NCBI GenBank assembly: GCA_012490785.1
Contig: JAAXCT010000057.1
Span: 248,001 to 312,000 of the forward strand
DNA length: 64,000 bases
DNA from: Eragrostis nindensis
Taxonomy: Eukaryota; Streptophyta; Magnoliopsida; Poales; Poaceae
Direction of reading: 5' to 3'
Part shown: positions 10,131-21,422 of the stretch, piece after piece
How positions within the stretch are numbered: position 1 is the first letter of the stretch
How the letters are laid out: every line of letters starts with the position of its first letter
The notes under the pieces: model-generated
Told to the model about the DNA's origin: nothing
What the model saw: the letters and a program-made list of their open reading frames with translations, nothing else
The model's database searches: none
Translations under genes and position numbers: made by a program

Positions 10131-10743
10131 GATTGACTCCAACTCTAGAAACCCAAATTGAAGACCTAAAAAACCAAATAAGTGTTCATGAGGGTGAAAG
10201 TAAGATACCTACAAACTTGCATCTCCAACGGCGCCGACCCAAATCCCATCGCCGCCGGCCACCGCTCTGCCGCGCAGGCCGCCCGCCCCTCGCCGCTACG
10301 CGTAGGCCAGGGGCGGCGGCTCGCCTCCACGTCCGGCGCCGGGAAAGGGGGGAGGGGACGGCGCCGCCACGCGCGAAGGAGGGGCCGCGGCGCGCCTCCG
10401 ATGTCCGGCGCCAGGAGAGGGAAGGAGGGAGAAGAGGGGGGGGGGGGGGCTGGCCGCGCGTGGGGAATAAACCGGAGGAGGAGCGGGAGTGGGGGTGTGG
10501 GTGGTGGGGTGAGGGTGGCGGCGGCCAGGCGACGTGCGAGGGAGGGGAAAAGGGCCGGGGGAGGGGGGCAACGCGGCGGCGAAAGAGATGGGGCGCGACC
10601 CGAGTTGCCCCATTTGTGGGTCGCCGGGGGTGCGGTTCCAAAAATGGTAAGACCTTTGGGTGTTTCGTTGGAGTCAGTTTTTCCATGTTTTAAGACCCAT
10701 TTTGAGTATAGGTACCTCTTTAAGTCGCGCATTGAAGTCAGTC
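10131..10743. mobile_element. PIF/Harbinger-like non-autonomous element (element 2, 613 bp)
   Basis: The terminal inverted repeats are GATTGACTCCAAC at 10131 and the complement of GACTGACTTCAAT ending at 10743, flanked by TAA at 10128-10130 and 10744-10746. Its left subterminal part (AAACTTGCATCTCCAAC) matches the complement of the right end of element 1. Its right end (CCCATTTTGAGTATA) matches the complement of element 1's left end. The two are therefore relatives in opposite orientation. The core (about 10230-10630) is GC-rich, includes a 14-G run near 10436-10449, and has no gene fragment I can name. Confidence 0.75.
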
Positions 10744-10746
10744 TAA

Positions 10747-11797
10747 GTCTCGCTCTAAATAATATGGCGAAGCCTTGACCCCTGCCTAGATGCTATAGGC
10801 GTCACTGTATGGGGGTAGAGACAACATGGTCGGTCCATGTCCATGAGCAGGCACAATTCCCGTCGCATGGTACTCACTAAACCTCCATAATATCTAAGGC
10901 CAGTCTCAATAGGAGGTGTCATGAGAGTTTCATAGCATTAAATCATGTAACACATCAGCATTTTTTGTGACATGGCAGGGTCATTATGAGGAGGGAGAAG
11001 ATTGAAGTTTCATCCCCATGAAACCCATCTGGCACAATTACCAAGTCTATGAAACACAATGAAACTTGCACGGAGGACGTTATAGTTTCATCCATGACAC
11101 ATTTGGCCACACACCATGTGAGAATTAAATGCTGCAACTTGTATATGAAATTATGCCATAAAACTATGCACTGAGAGAGGGGTTTTCATTTTATTGTAAA
11201 TGTGACGTGGCAGTGATGAAACTGTGCATTAAGAGGACTAACTATGCACTCACTCCGCAGCTGGAGACAACTCAGTTCGGGTGCCGTTGACTGGACTGCG
11301 TGATATTGGACAAGCATGAAACGTATGCTTTGCACCTCCCAAAAAAAAAAATGAAACGTATGCTTAACATGAACATTTCACACATTTCACTCAGTACCCT
11401 CAATCACTTTCTACTCCTGGATGTTTCTACCGTCTACAGATTACACGTAATTTTCATTAAATGAGATAAAACGACTTGCACAAACGGAAACAAGAATCAC
11501 TGAACAAGCCTTTCGATCTCATACTATGAACAATAGATGTCTGACTGACTGGCAACAGCAACTATTTATACTTACAACCATTTTTTAGGTGAAAATCTGC
11601 ATCAGATCATATCTAGCAGCCCTCACAGTCAAATATGGAGAAAGGAACCATATAATGCTGAAAATTACAAATGGTTAATCATATCCTCTAGGTTAAATTG
11701 AGGATCAATGCTTAACACAGGGAAAGGCCATCTTTTGTCACGGCAGCTCAAAAGGGCCTATAAAGAGAATTAAATATCTCATTTCACATCAAAATAA
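10747..11797. other. Intergenic, downstream of ubinuclein
   Basis: No gene seen. The sequence from about 10895 to 11240 is AT-rich with repeated short phrases such as TTTCAT, ATGAAAC and GAAACT, which suggests an old repeat of unknown type. It also contains micro-insertion b. Confidence 0.4.
11316..11365 (+). mobile_element. Micro-insertion b: A-tailed 20-bp insert between 15-bp direct repeats
   Basis: ATGAAACGTATGCTT is present at 11316-11330 and again, perfectly, at 11351-11365. The insert between them is TGCACCTCCC followed by ten A. This is the cleanest example of the micro-insertion class in this window. Confidence 0.65.
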
Positions 11798-14700
11798 TCA
11801 GCTAAGTTGTTGGTTATGACCAAGAGTGGTTGGAAGACAAAGCACAGTTTGAGTCAGGGGCTCATCGGAAGGCTTGGAAGGCTTTTGCTTCTCACTAACA
11901 TGCTGCAACGGAGCCTTCAGTGGGTTAGCTTGTGTATCCACAAAATCAGATTCCGGTTTTCTTCTTTTCTTCTTCATCTCACCTGCATTTCTGTTGCTGT
12001 CATCATGAATTGCGCTGGAGCTTATTTCACGAATCCTTTCAAAACTTTTCAATCCCTGGTTCTGTCCATAATCTGCTGCAGGGTATGTCATGGGGTTTGT
12101 CATGGATGGTTGCGCGACCTGTGGGATAACTGCACTCTGCATTGCAACAGGGTAGCCATCCTGAAGTTTAGCTGCTGCAGCCAGCCTCTTCCGCTTCATT
12201 CTCTCCTCATTGCGAACCTAGTTTAATCGAGAGGAAAAATCATGAGTTCATGGCAAATGCTCCCAAAGGCAACTACTGTGGAGATACCATAATCCATAGC
12301 ATGGTTATGTTGCATCTACTTTAAGTTATACTTCTACATAGAACACAATTTTTTGTTAAAAAAAAGGGAAGGGGAATGGAGATTTATAATGATGACCTTC
12401 TGCTGGCTGAACAATAATCTTTTTCGCTCCTTTGATCTATAAATGGCATCTTTGATTCCAACATTATCCATGTAACCTTGCGGCCATAACTCCGCTAGCT
12501 GGTGCAAAAACAATGACAAATTTAAGAGTGACCAAGGCTTCTGAGTTACTGTCATACTTAGCAAATAAAAGTTCTAATCCAACAACGTAAAACATTGTCA
12601 TTTTTTGTATGACCGAGACAAGTACTCCGCTATACTGTTTGGAGTTAAAATCCGTCGATTTTTTCGATCAATAACAAAGAGAACAATTAAAGAAATTGGA
12701 CTTTTAACTCTATAAGACTGAAAGAGAAGGAAAAGGGGGAGAATTACCCCCCCCCCCCCCCCCCCCAATCCTGCCTATAGTAATATCTCCATCAGAAGCA
12801 TCCTTTACACAAAACAAGTAGTTAAACAGGCAATATCTCCAGTTCACAACCGCATAACTCTGAGAGTGCATTGAACAATCAGTTAATCAGTTGAATTAAC
12901 ACCTAGCTAATATTTATGCATCCAAGAGAGTAAGAGGAAACAGTGGATTAATTAATAAACCCTTCGCCACCTAAGATAAATAATAGAGTCGATGATACAA
13001 ATACTCCCTCTTTTGTTTTATTTAACGCTCAGACAAGAATGTTAGTTCAAATTTACATCAATGAGGCAATGATGATGTCTGAACGTCAAATAAAAGAAAA
13101 TGGAGGAGGTAAGAGAGCAAGTGCAAGAAGCATAACATTTTAGGCTTGCGTAAACACAATAATAACTACAAAAAAAGTGCACTTCTAAAGTTGTCACAGT
13201 AACCAAATTGCCAAATTTGATATATTTTATATACAACAACAAAGCCTTTTTTAAATGCAAATAGAAAAGTTTTTGGCCAACAATCGGGACTAAATATAAA
13301 GTCAAGTAGTCAAAGGGAGATTATAAAAATTAATTCCCCAGTGCACAGAGGAAGGAAAAACTAATACTGAAGAATGAGATGGATGAGTAAACATCGTAAC
13401 CGAACATCATTTCCAGATGCCAGAGAATCTTTAAGAAGAACCAAAAAGGAAAATAATTTAAAGCTTTAGGATCAGTACCTCCACGTATAACTTCCTGCTT
13501 TGAGGGCCCTTGTCTTCATCCATACCCTGACAAGGATTCAGATAGACATTTATAAAGATGAACAAGTTAAAAGAGAAATGATGCTATGATTGATCTCATC
13601 CAGGCCACATTGGTTCTATACTTCTATAAAACTCATTGACGTTTAACTAAAAAAAAATCAGAACAAATAAGATGCAAATAATATTTAACCGTACTCTCAC
13701 AAGATTCAAGTCCTATGTAATTTTACTTTACAAACTTGCAAGAAGTCTACAGAAGCAAAAGGAATCCTTGGTATCAAAGATTTTCAGTCTTTCTCCATAA
13801 ACAAAGCAAAAAAAAAGTCAAAAAGATTACAAATTAGCAAAAAAAAAAATCATTACTGAATAATACCTCAACATACAGATCGTACAGGTCACAGATCCTG
13901 TCCTCCAATGCGGTATCCATTACAGACTTTCCTTTTAAAGCTCTTCTTTCATCATTACCAACCTGAAAATCATCAGCTGAACCATCCTGTTGCTCGCTAA
14001 CCTGATAGCATGTAGATAAAAAGAATATCAAACATCAAAAGAAAATTTTAACCAGCGTTCAATCCATAGACTACAAAAACACAGGAGGATAACTTTTCTC
14101 TTAAAGAAAAAGTATCAATAGGCCACAAGTCTCACGATTGATGCTCAATTATATCTTTACCTTGGACTTGGCAGCTACACGTGCTTTGACCATTTCATTG
14201 ATCTCCATTTTTACACGCTGAAACCTATCAGCCTTCTCTTGTTTGGCAGAGAGACCTGATTCTACCATTTCTTTCATGTTTCTCTGTTAGAAATAACATG
14301 GGTTAGAGATGGAAGCAGACATGCAAAAATAATGATCACTGACGTGGAGATCCAGGAAATGGGAGCCCTCCCAAAAAGGCTACAAACAAGAAAGTAATGC
14401 TCTAGTAGACAATAAGACATTATGGCTATCAGCAACTCAAAATTCCTCCAGCGCATCAAAACACTATCTCAATTGCTCTTCTTGTTTCACATTTTATTAT
14501 ATTGGCCTCTTCTGCTTTTCACAAGTGACTTGATACTTGTATTTCGACAGCCCAGTGATGATAAATTTCACAGCATAAAATATAATTAAACATACAAGAA
14601 ACTGTGCTTGTCTGCTCGACAAGAATTTCTTCATCATAAATATTCTTTCACAATTAATGAAAAAAAATATTAGACATTTAAAAGAATTGAATGACATTCT

Positions 14701-17700
14701 TTCCCGGTTCAAAACATATGACATGAAGAATGCATTCAGTCAGTTTTCGCTTAATTTTACTAAGTTAGACGGTGAAACTATTCATGCTTAATTTTTAAAC
14801 AAAACAATCCGTGTAAGTGTGTAACCATAATAACTGCTCTCCTAATGCAATAATCCTTCCAATTCAAAAATACCCTATCATTTTGGTCATCTATTTCAAC
14901 ACAAAAAAGGCTTGAATTTAGTTTTAATGATGTTCTCTTTTTTATTCATTAGCAGCATCTCTCCCTTCATCATTTATGAACAAACACTCACATAAATACT
15001 CTGTTATTTCCAAACGTTAACTACAAGCAACAAGGTCACTTCTATCAGTCGGATTCATGCACTCCTAAAGCCCCTTCGCAATAAAAATATGTCCTGAGTA
15101 TTATCATGTAATTTTTTTTATTATACCTCCGATCTTCTTTTGTTGACGTTGGGACTCCCGATGTAAAAAAATATATATACGGTAGGAGCAACATATATCA
15201 AGATTAATAAACAGGAAATATAAATATTGTAGGTCCTGTCAGTAAATGAAATAATCTCTCTTGTACTGAAGTAACTTTTTTATTTGAAATGCAAAAAAAA
15301 GAGTAATCAAATAAAGATGCAGCCAGCTAGCGCTCCTAGAATTCCAACAAATCATGTCCAAGATAAATTTATTTACTTTCATTACAGACCTTCAGTGTCC
15401 TGCGCTGCACAAGGTGTCCAACTATGCCCATGAGGCGATCCATCAACTCGTGTTCTTGGATCTTTCCTTGATTTGCCTGCACCACATCACAGTATTATGG
15501 AGAGCTGAAGTCAAAAAGAAAAAGTCTAGAAGTCCATCGAAGAAGGTAGTCAAAAGGAATGTATGTTTAAGAAGTTTGATTAACAAGTTGAAAATACTAG
15601 TGATTTGTACAAATACAATAAAATTGTACTGCACATTAAAGTGTGCACATGTACAAGCCATCGAAAATATTTCTGATACAGAAGGTTACAAAATTCTGGA
15701 TCATAAAAAAAAGTGTGCACATTAAAAAAGTACCGGATAAGACTTTATTTCATCCTGAAGCAAAATTTTCTGTGATGCTACATACCGATAGCCTTGCAAC
15801 CTTGGCAAGCTTTTGTTTTACTTCTTGAGGCAACCGTCTTTTAACTGCTGCCTGGCCATTTGGATCCACCTCATTAATATCAATAGTAGGTGGTCTGTCT
15901 GCAAGGACAATTTCAAGTATCTCAATTAAATTCGGCATTACTCCATTGTCAATACAACAGGGAATACTATTTGCTACTCACATTCAGCAACGATCTTCTG
16001 GAGATCCCGAATAGCTCGCTCAAGCCTGGTGCCTTTAGGTTTAGTACCTGAACCCTCCCTACCAATGATTGGGTGCTGAAAACAATATTTGGGGATCCTC
16101 AGGTCTGTGGCAATGGATTGAAGGTTTGTATCCAGGGCCAAATAAATAGAATATGAAATAGAATTGTTACCGCTGTTTGTGTAGAATAGGCAGCACCAGC
16201 CATGGCCATGGCAGGATATTCACTTATTCCATGTTTTTCTTTACGATTTATTCTATTTGATTGATCTTGATTCTCCCCGCTTGCCTTTCTTTGTTGGAAA
16301 TCAAGTTGTATTGAAGTACCTTTGTCCCTGTAAGCTGAATAAGCGTAATCATATGTCTCGCTTGTTTTTGACTTATATGCATAGTCAATAGGTTGAAGTG
16401 CTGCAGCTTTATGCTTTTCCAAGTCTCTTAGTTCCAAAGGAGCATGTGATATATCCTTACTAGATATCTTTGCACGCGCTGCAGCTTCAGCACCCATAGC
16501 GAAATCAGAAGATTTTCTTTTCGGGGCTCCTCCAGGGGCACCAATTTTGTTCTTCACCACTCTATTGTCTTCATAGTATTGACCATAAGAACCTGCGTTG
16601 CTACTGGATGGCTTCCCTGCCTGCGCAGCCCCTCTTCCAGAGGATTTTCCGGGCACATCACCAGTATTGAAATAATCACCAGAAGCTATCTGATTATTGT
16701 CAGCTGATGCATCTTTTCTTCTCCGTTTCTTTGGAGCGACATTTGTCGCTGCGCCAGGTTCACTGCATAAGATGGCCAGATTGATGTATATCATATTCGT
16801 CAGTGCTGCTAAGAAAATGATGTGCAAGTGCATGCGTTCATGTTGTCCCATCCCAACATATATGTATGACATGTGCTTTATAAGTAAACCATGTTTGGCA
16901 GTTATTATCATTTTCGCCTTGATGGACTTGTTCCCACTTATCACATGCCCATTCCCTTTCTTTTTGTGTGTAAGCTCCGCAAGCATTTACACAAAAATAA
17001 GCAACGGTTTCTTCAAAAGACCTGGTAATAGTCTAAAGCGGTGTAGTATGCAAGAGATCCTTTAGACTATTCAACAAAAAGTCAAACTAACGAACCCCCA
17101 CCATCATTTGCAAAATGGTACGGAATACAATTGACAATTTGCACATCTACTGACTCCAAATTAAATTATTTTGATGAAGCTTACATCTGTTCCAACTTCC
17201 CTTTGTTCACAAAATACCCATCATGCTTAGTCGTCATATTTTCGACTTCAAAATACTCATCCTGCAAAGAAAAAAGATGACACAAGTTGGTAATTAAAAA
17301 GAAAAAAATTATTGATGTCACTGGGCATAAAAACATGTAGTAGCATATTTCATGACAAGCATAAATTCATTCACATATCTCGATTTACAAGAAGTCTAAT
17401 TAAAACTGTATATTCTGTTTAAACTGAGCGATGGTACACATCATTAGGCATCAGGTTGTTCAGTATGGTAGGAATATTTTCATTTGAGAGCACCTTTTCC
17501 AGAAATACAGCTCAGGCTTTTGTGTAGATATGGAATAATATTCTATAGGTTCTCAAGCCACAAAATCATATCACTATATCTCGGAAAAAAAAAAAGATGT
17601 CCCCCTACTAGCAAGCAAGGAGTTCAAGCAGGTTGAATAGAGGGGAAATTGGGTGTACATTACTAAAGAAATGACTGCATCAAGCAAAGTTATTTGATGT

Positions 17701-19026
17701 TACCGTAGCGCATAAACGGTAACATGGCATACAAAAGACAACTGCTAACTGGAGGCACAAGATTTAAGTAGCACAGAGCTGAGACATGAAAATACCCAGA
17801 AATAGCAAAACCAAATTTGTCTCTGCATAAGAAACAAACTTTGAATAACTAACCAATTCGGCATCATCAATGAAAGAATCCTCAGTATCATACTGATCAT
17901 CGTCCGGTACATCATCAAGATCTTCTTCATCACTGCTATGTTTACCCTGGCAATACGAAGATGGCGTCAAAACATCGTGCGTGGTGAATACGGGGATGCA
18001 TAACACCCAGTTTTTGTTACCATGTAAAGGCGCTCAATTTTTTCAATAACAGCATTGAACCGGTTTGGCTGTGATGGATCCTTTGGGTCATTTTCTGCAG
18101 GATGTGCCTGATTCAAGTGATAAATAAACTAGATGTTAAATAGAGCACTTCCTCAATGTCGAGAAATACATTAATTTTAAATGCAAAATCCAGCAATTCG
18201 ACCAACATTTCACGCGGAATATTAATGAAGTGTACAGAGATAGTAAGGTTATGGTGTCACCAGGAAAGAGACTTAACTAAATCACGTCACAGAATGCATC
18301 TGGCATAGTGCCTTTCAAGGTTTTGGTATATTTTAAGAGAGATGAATTGATAGTTAAATATCATGATAGCATAAACAGATAATAGCAATAATGCTGTAGA
18401 AAACCTATGAAAGATAGAGCATGGGCACCTCAAATGAAAAGGGTGCATAGTTCGACACCAACATCTGAACTCAACCATCATGTTCATAGATCATTTCTCA
18501 TTTGAGTGTTGTGGACCTGTTATTGCCAACCCAAAACAAAAGGGCCTTTTATGTTTCCTCTTCGGATCTTATTTCAGGCTCTAGCAAATTCTTTAATTCA
18601 GCTATTTGTAAAGCTAAGCTAAGAATTGCACAAACTACAGCAGAGTCAGGTAACCTGGTAACACACAACAACCGCAACATCACTGCTTACCGCACCGGAC
18701 GGGCCCGCATGTGCAGCAAACACCGGTTCGGCCACCGGCGGCGGCACCGGCGCCACATGACCGGCCTCCCTCAAGAGCTTCTTCCACGACACGATGGTGG
18801 TCTCCCCGGGCCGCAGCTCCACGGAGAACACCTGCCTCCGGCACGAGGCCGCCGCTTCAGAAACCGCCGCCGCGGCCGCCGTCGCAGCGGTAGGCGGCTT
18901 CTGCGGGGCGAGGGCGGGCGGTGCCGCGGCGGGGGCGGGGGCCGCTGCCGCCGGAACCCTAGCTGCTGCGGCCACGGCGGCAGTGGCGGGGACGGAGGAT
19001 GAGGGTGCGGCCACGGGGTCCTCCAT
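11798..19026 (-). CDS. Ubinuclein (HPC2-type subunit of the HIRA histone H3.3 chaperone complex), 768 aa, 13 exons
   Basis: Plant ubinuclein is a nuclear scaffold of the HIRA complex, which deposits histone H3.3 independently of replication. The exons on the minus strand are 19026-18691, 18107-18021, 17946-17854, 17261-17185, 16762-16171, 16075-15982, 15898-15786, 15476-15390, 14283-14161, 14001-13867, 13526-13479, 12498-12397 and 12217-11798. They total 2307 bp in one frame. Exon 1 encodes an Ala/Pro-rich N-terminus. Exons 2-4 (residues 113-198) hold the conserved HIRA-binding HUN/HRD segment: NRFNAVIEKIERLYM, SSDEEDLDDVPDDDQYDTED, SFIDDAEL, DEYFEVENM, DGYFVNKGKLEQ. Exon 5 is basic (PKKRRRK, a likely nuclear signal). 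Exons 6-9 form the charged, helical ubinuclein middle domain. An in-frame ATG lies 13 codons upstream at 19065; I chose 19026. Donors at exons 8 and 12 (GTCTGT, GTCATC) are weak. Confidence 0.93.
12747..12766. repeat. Poly-C run of 20 in a ubinuclein intron
   Basis: An uninterrupted run of twenty C bases in the intron between exons 11 and 12. Runs like this are prone to length error in sequencing and replication, so the exact length is uncertain. No coding consequence. Confidence 0.95.
13004..13109. mobile_element. Stowaway-type MITE in a ubinuclein intron (106 bp)
   Basis: The ends CTCCCTCTTTTGTTTTATTT and its near-complement ending GGAGGAGG are flanked by TA on each side (13002-13003 and 13110-13111). 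The TA duplication, the CTCCCTC terminus and the self-complementary interior (AACGCTCAGACA against TGTCTGAACGT) define a Tc1/mariner-derived Stowaway element. Confidence 0.8.
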
Positions 19027-19729
19027 GACGAGATGGGGGTGGGAATTGGGAATTCGTGAGGTCACTGCATTAGATCGAGGAAGCTAGGGTTTAGGGGGGC
19101 TGGGGAGGGTAGCGGAAGAGGGGGAGGTGGGGCTCCGGGGACGAGGACTCGGAAACGCGCTCGGTTTTCGGTGGAGGCGGAGGGCGCGGGTCGCGCACGC
19201 CGGATGGGTGAGCTGAACGCCGTTGATTTCTCGTCGCCGTTGGCTTGGCTCCTCTACTCGCCGCCGCGTTGCTCGAGTCCTCCTTCGGAACGGGCGCGCG
19301 AGGGCTGTGTGGACCGTGGTTCATCTGTCGGCCCATGGGTTTGTTATCGTTTGATTTTAGAAGGCCGAAAGTAGATGGGCAAGGCACGCCCGATGTTCGA
19401 ACTCATTTACGGGCTAATTTCAGAAAAGTAACTCGTTTACGGCTGGTCGTAACCGGCCCAATATCTGGTCTTTACGCCTCAATTTATACGGACGACCTGT
19501 ATAAATTACTAGAGTGATGTTTCTCAAAAAAAAAAAAAGAAAGAAAGAAAGAAGACTGATTTATGCATCTCTACTGGGGCTATTCCTATGGTAACACCAT
19601 AACGAGCATATTGTACCCGCCGTGATGGCAACATCATGAGCAAAAACAAAGGCCAAACAAATCAACGTTTTCACTAGGTTATGATCTTAATAAGTTGCAC
19701 ATGTTATCATGTATATCTCCAATATCTAG
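19027..19729. other. Ubinuclein upstream region
   Basis: GC-rich leader and promoter region of the minus-strand ubinuclein gene (about 19027-19340), then ordinary sequence. The open frames on both strands at 19091-19517 look compositional. An A-rich tract with GAAA repeats lies at about 19516-19552. No clear TATA box was identified. Confidence 0.4.
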
Positions 19730-20765
19730 TTTTTTTTTAGAATTAAAGAGCTTTATTACTCCAGTCTCACCCAACAGGGCGGACCATAAAATTCAGTTAC
19801 AGCACAAGCCAGCAAGCTAAAGTAATCATCATGCGCAACAACTCTAAACCAAGCTGTCTTTTGGATAACACGGAAAGACTCTACAGAGAAACATGTTCAG
19901 CTTGGTGTAGCCATCATCCTCATGCTCGTGAGTCTTCCAAACGTTCCGGTCTCCTGATCAAATCTGATATGGCCCCATGGAGGGCTGTCAGTTCCCCCTT
20001 TTGCTTCTTCTGGGCACAGCAAGCTCCAGTTTTTGATCAGCCCGGCCACCTGCCCCCATATTTGCTTCATGTTTTTCCACTGCATTTTTCAAAAACAGAT
20101 ATTATTACGAGTTTTCCACAGTCCCCACAGGACAGCAGAAGTGACTATATTAAGAGCAGCAGATTTCTTCCTATCTAACCATAATGTTGCCACTTGTTCA
20201 AAACACCTACCCATCTCTCTGTCAGTTATTTCAGAGATTTGCCTCCAGCAAGCTCTGCTGACCACACATTCAAACATCAGATGGCAAACAGATTCTTTCT
20301 CTGTACAAAACAAGCAAGAAGCATCCTCTACTTTTTGCCTCTTCTCTAAGTTATCCCTAGTCAAGATCTTATTCTGTGAGAGCAGCCATAAGAAAATATG
20401 AATGCGAGGAGGAACATAGATTTTCCATACCGCAGGTAAGTACACAGGTTGTACCCCTCTAAAGTTGACTATGTTGTACATTAATTGGGAGCTGTACACC
20501 CCATTTGAAACATACTGCCAAACTAAACTATCTGTCTCCTCAGTGAAAATTATGGTTTGTGCAATCTGGACCACCTCCAGCCACAAATTCATAATTCTTC
20601 TGTCTACACATCTACGGAAGGTACATTTGAGGTTTGTGCCATCCCACAATTCTGCTATAGTCCCATTCTGCTCATTAACTATGACATAAACTTCCCAGAA
20701 CAGAATGGCTAACCTGGTATTGTCACACTTTCTACAGTTAAATACTCTTGTCCAAGATAATTGCT
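19730..20765 (-). mobile_element. 5'-truncated LINE fragment with zf-RVT domain and poly(A) tail
   Basis: The minus strand encodes the C-terminal part of a LINE ORF2: RLAILFWEVYVIVN, TIAELWDGTNLKCTFRR, then the reverse-transcriptase zinc-binding motif. The latter reads AVWKIYVPPRIHIFLWLLSQ, CLFCTEKESVCHLMFECVVS and WGLWKTRNNICF, with the Cys-x2-Cys, His and Cys ligands preserved. The 3' end has an AATAAAG signal and ends in an A-run (19730-19738 as T on the plus strand). Roughly 1 kb of a 5-6 kb element remains. I could not find a convincing target duplication. Confidence 0.85.
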
Positions 20766-21422
20766 TATCACACCTTTCAAAGTAACTTTTTCTTCAAGAT
20801 ACTTGCATGGTATGTTCTTGTAGGGAAAAAATGTAATTTAGGCAACCTAAGTAAATATTTCCCAAAAATTAAATGTCAATTATGAAAAATGAGCCAAACC
20901 CCAGGTAACTCAAAAGTCAATACCTAAATAGTAGGATCCTATTTTTTTGGACATGATCCTTTTTATGCAAAAATGTCATGAAAGCTATGGATCCCAGACA
21001 CATGATGCTAGTGTGTACATGATGAATTTGACGAAGGCCTAACACCCTAAAAAACCAAAGCCTGCCAAGACGAAGCATAGACAAGTAGGAGCATGGCGCA
21101 AAAGTCACAACGCCATTAAACCACGTCGAGCCCCTTCTCCCATTCTTTTGGCTTTCGCCATCAACTCGTATCGGACAGCAAGGTAAGCCAACGGACGCAA
21201 AGCATACAGAACACTTGCCGTTTCCGGCGCCTAGCTCTGAACAAACCCGAAAGCCCCCTCATCGCCATTCCTCTTCCTCCCATGGCGATCCCCTTTACTC
21301 CTCTCCCACCTCCACCGCCCCTTCCCAACCACACAACACCGGCACACCAACGGAGCAGCTCCAGGCTCCATTCCAAGAAGGGGAGAAGAGGCCGACGTTC
21401 TTGGGAGCTGGCTGGAGGAAGG

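Noticed and set aside
10052..10778. Open frames up to 213 codons on both strands
   Set aside because: Same explanation: the GC-rich core of element 2, with no domain and no splice context.
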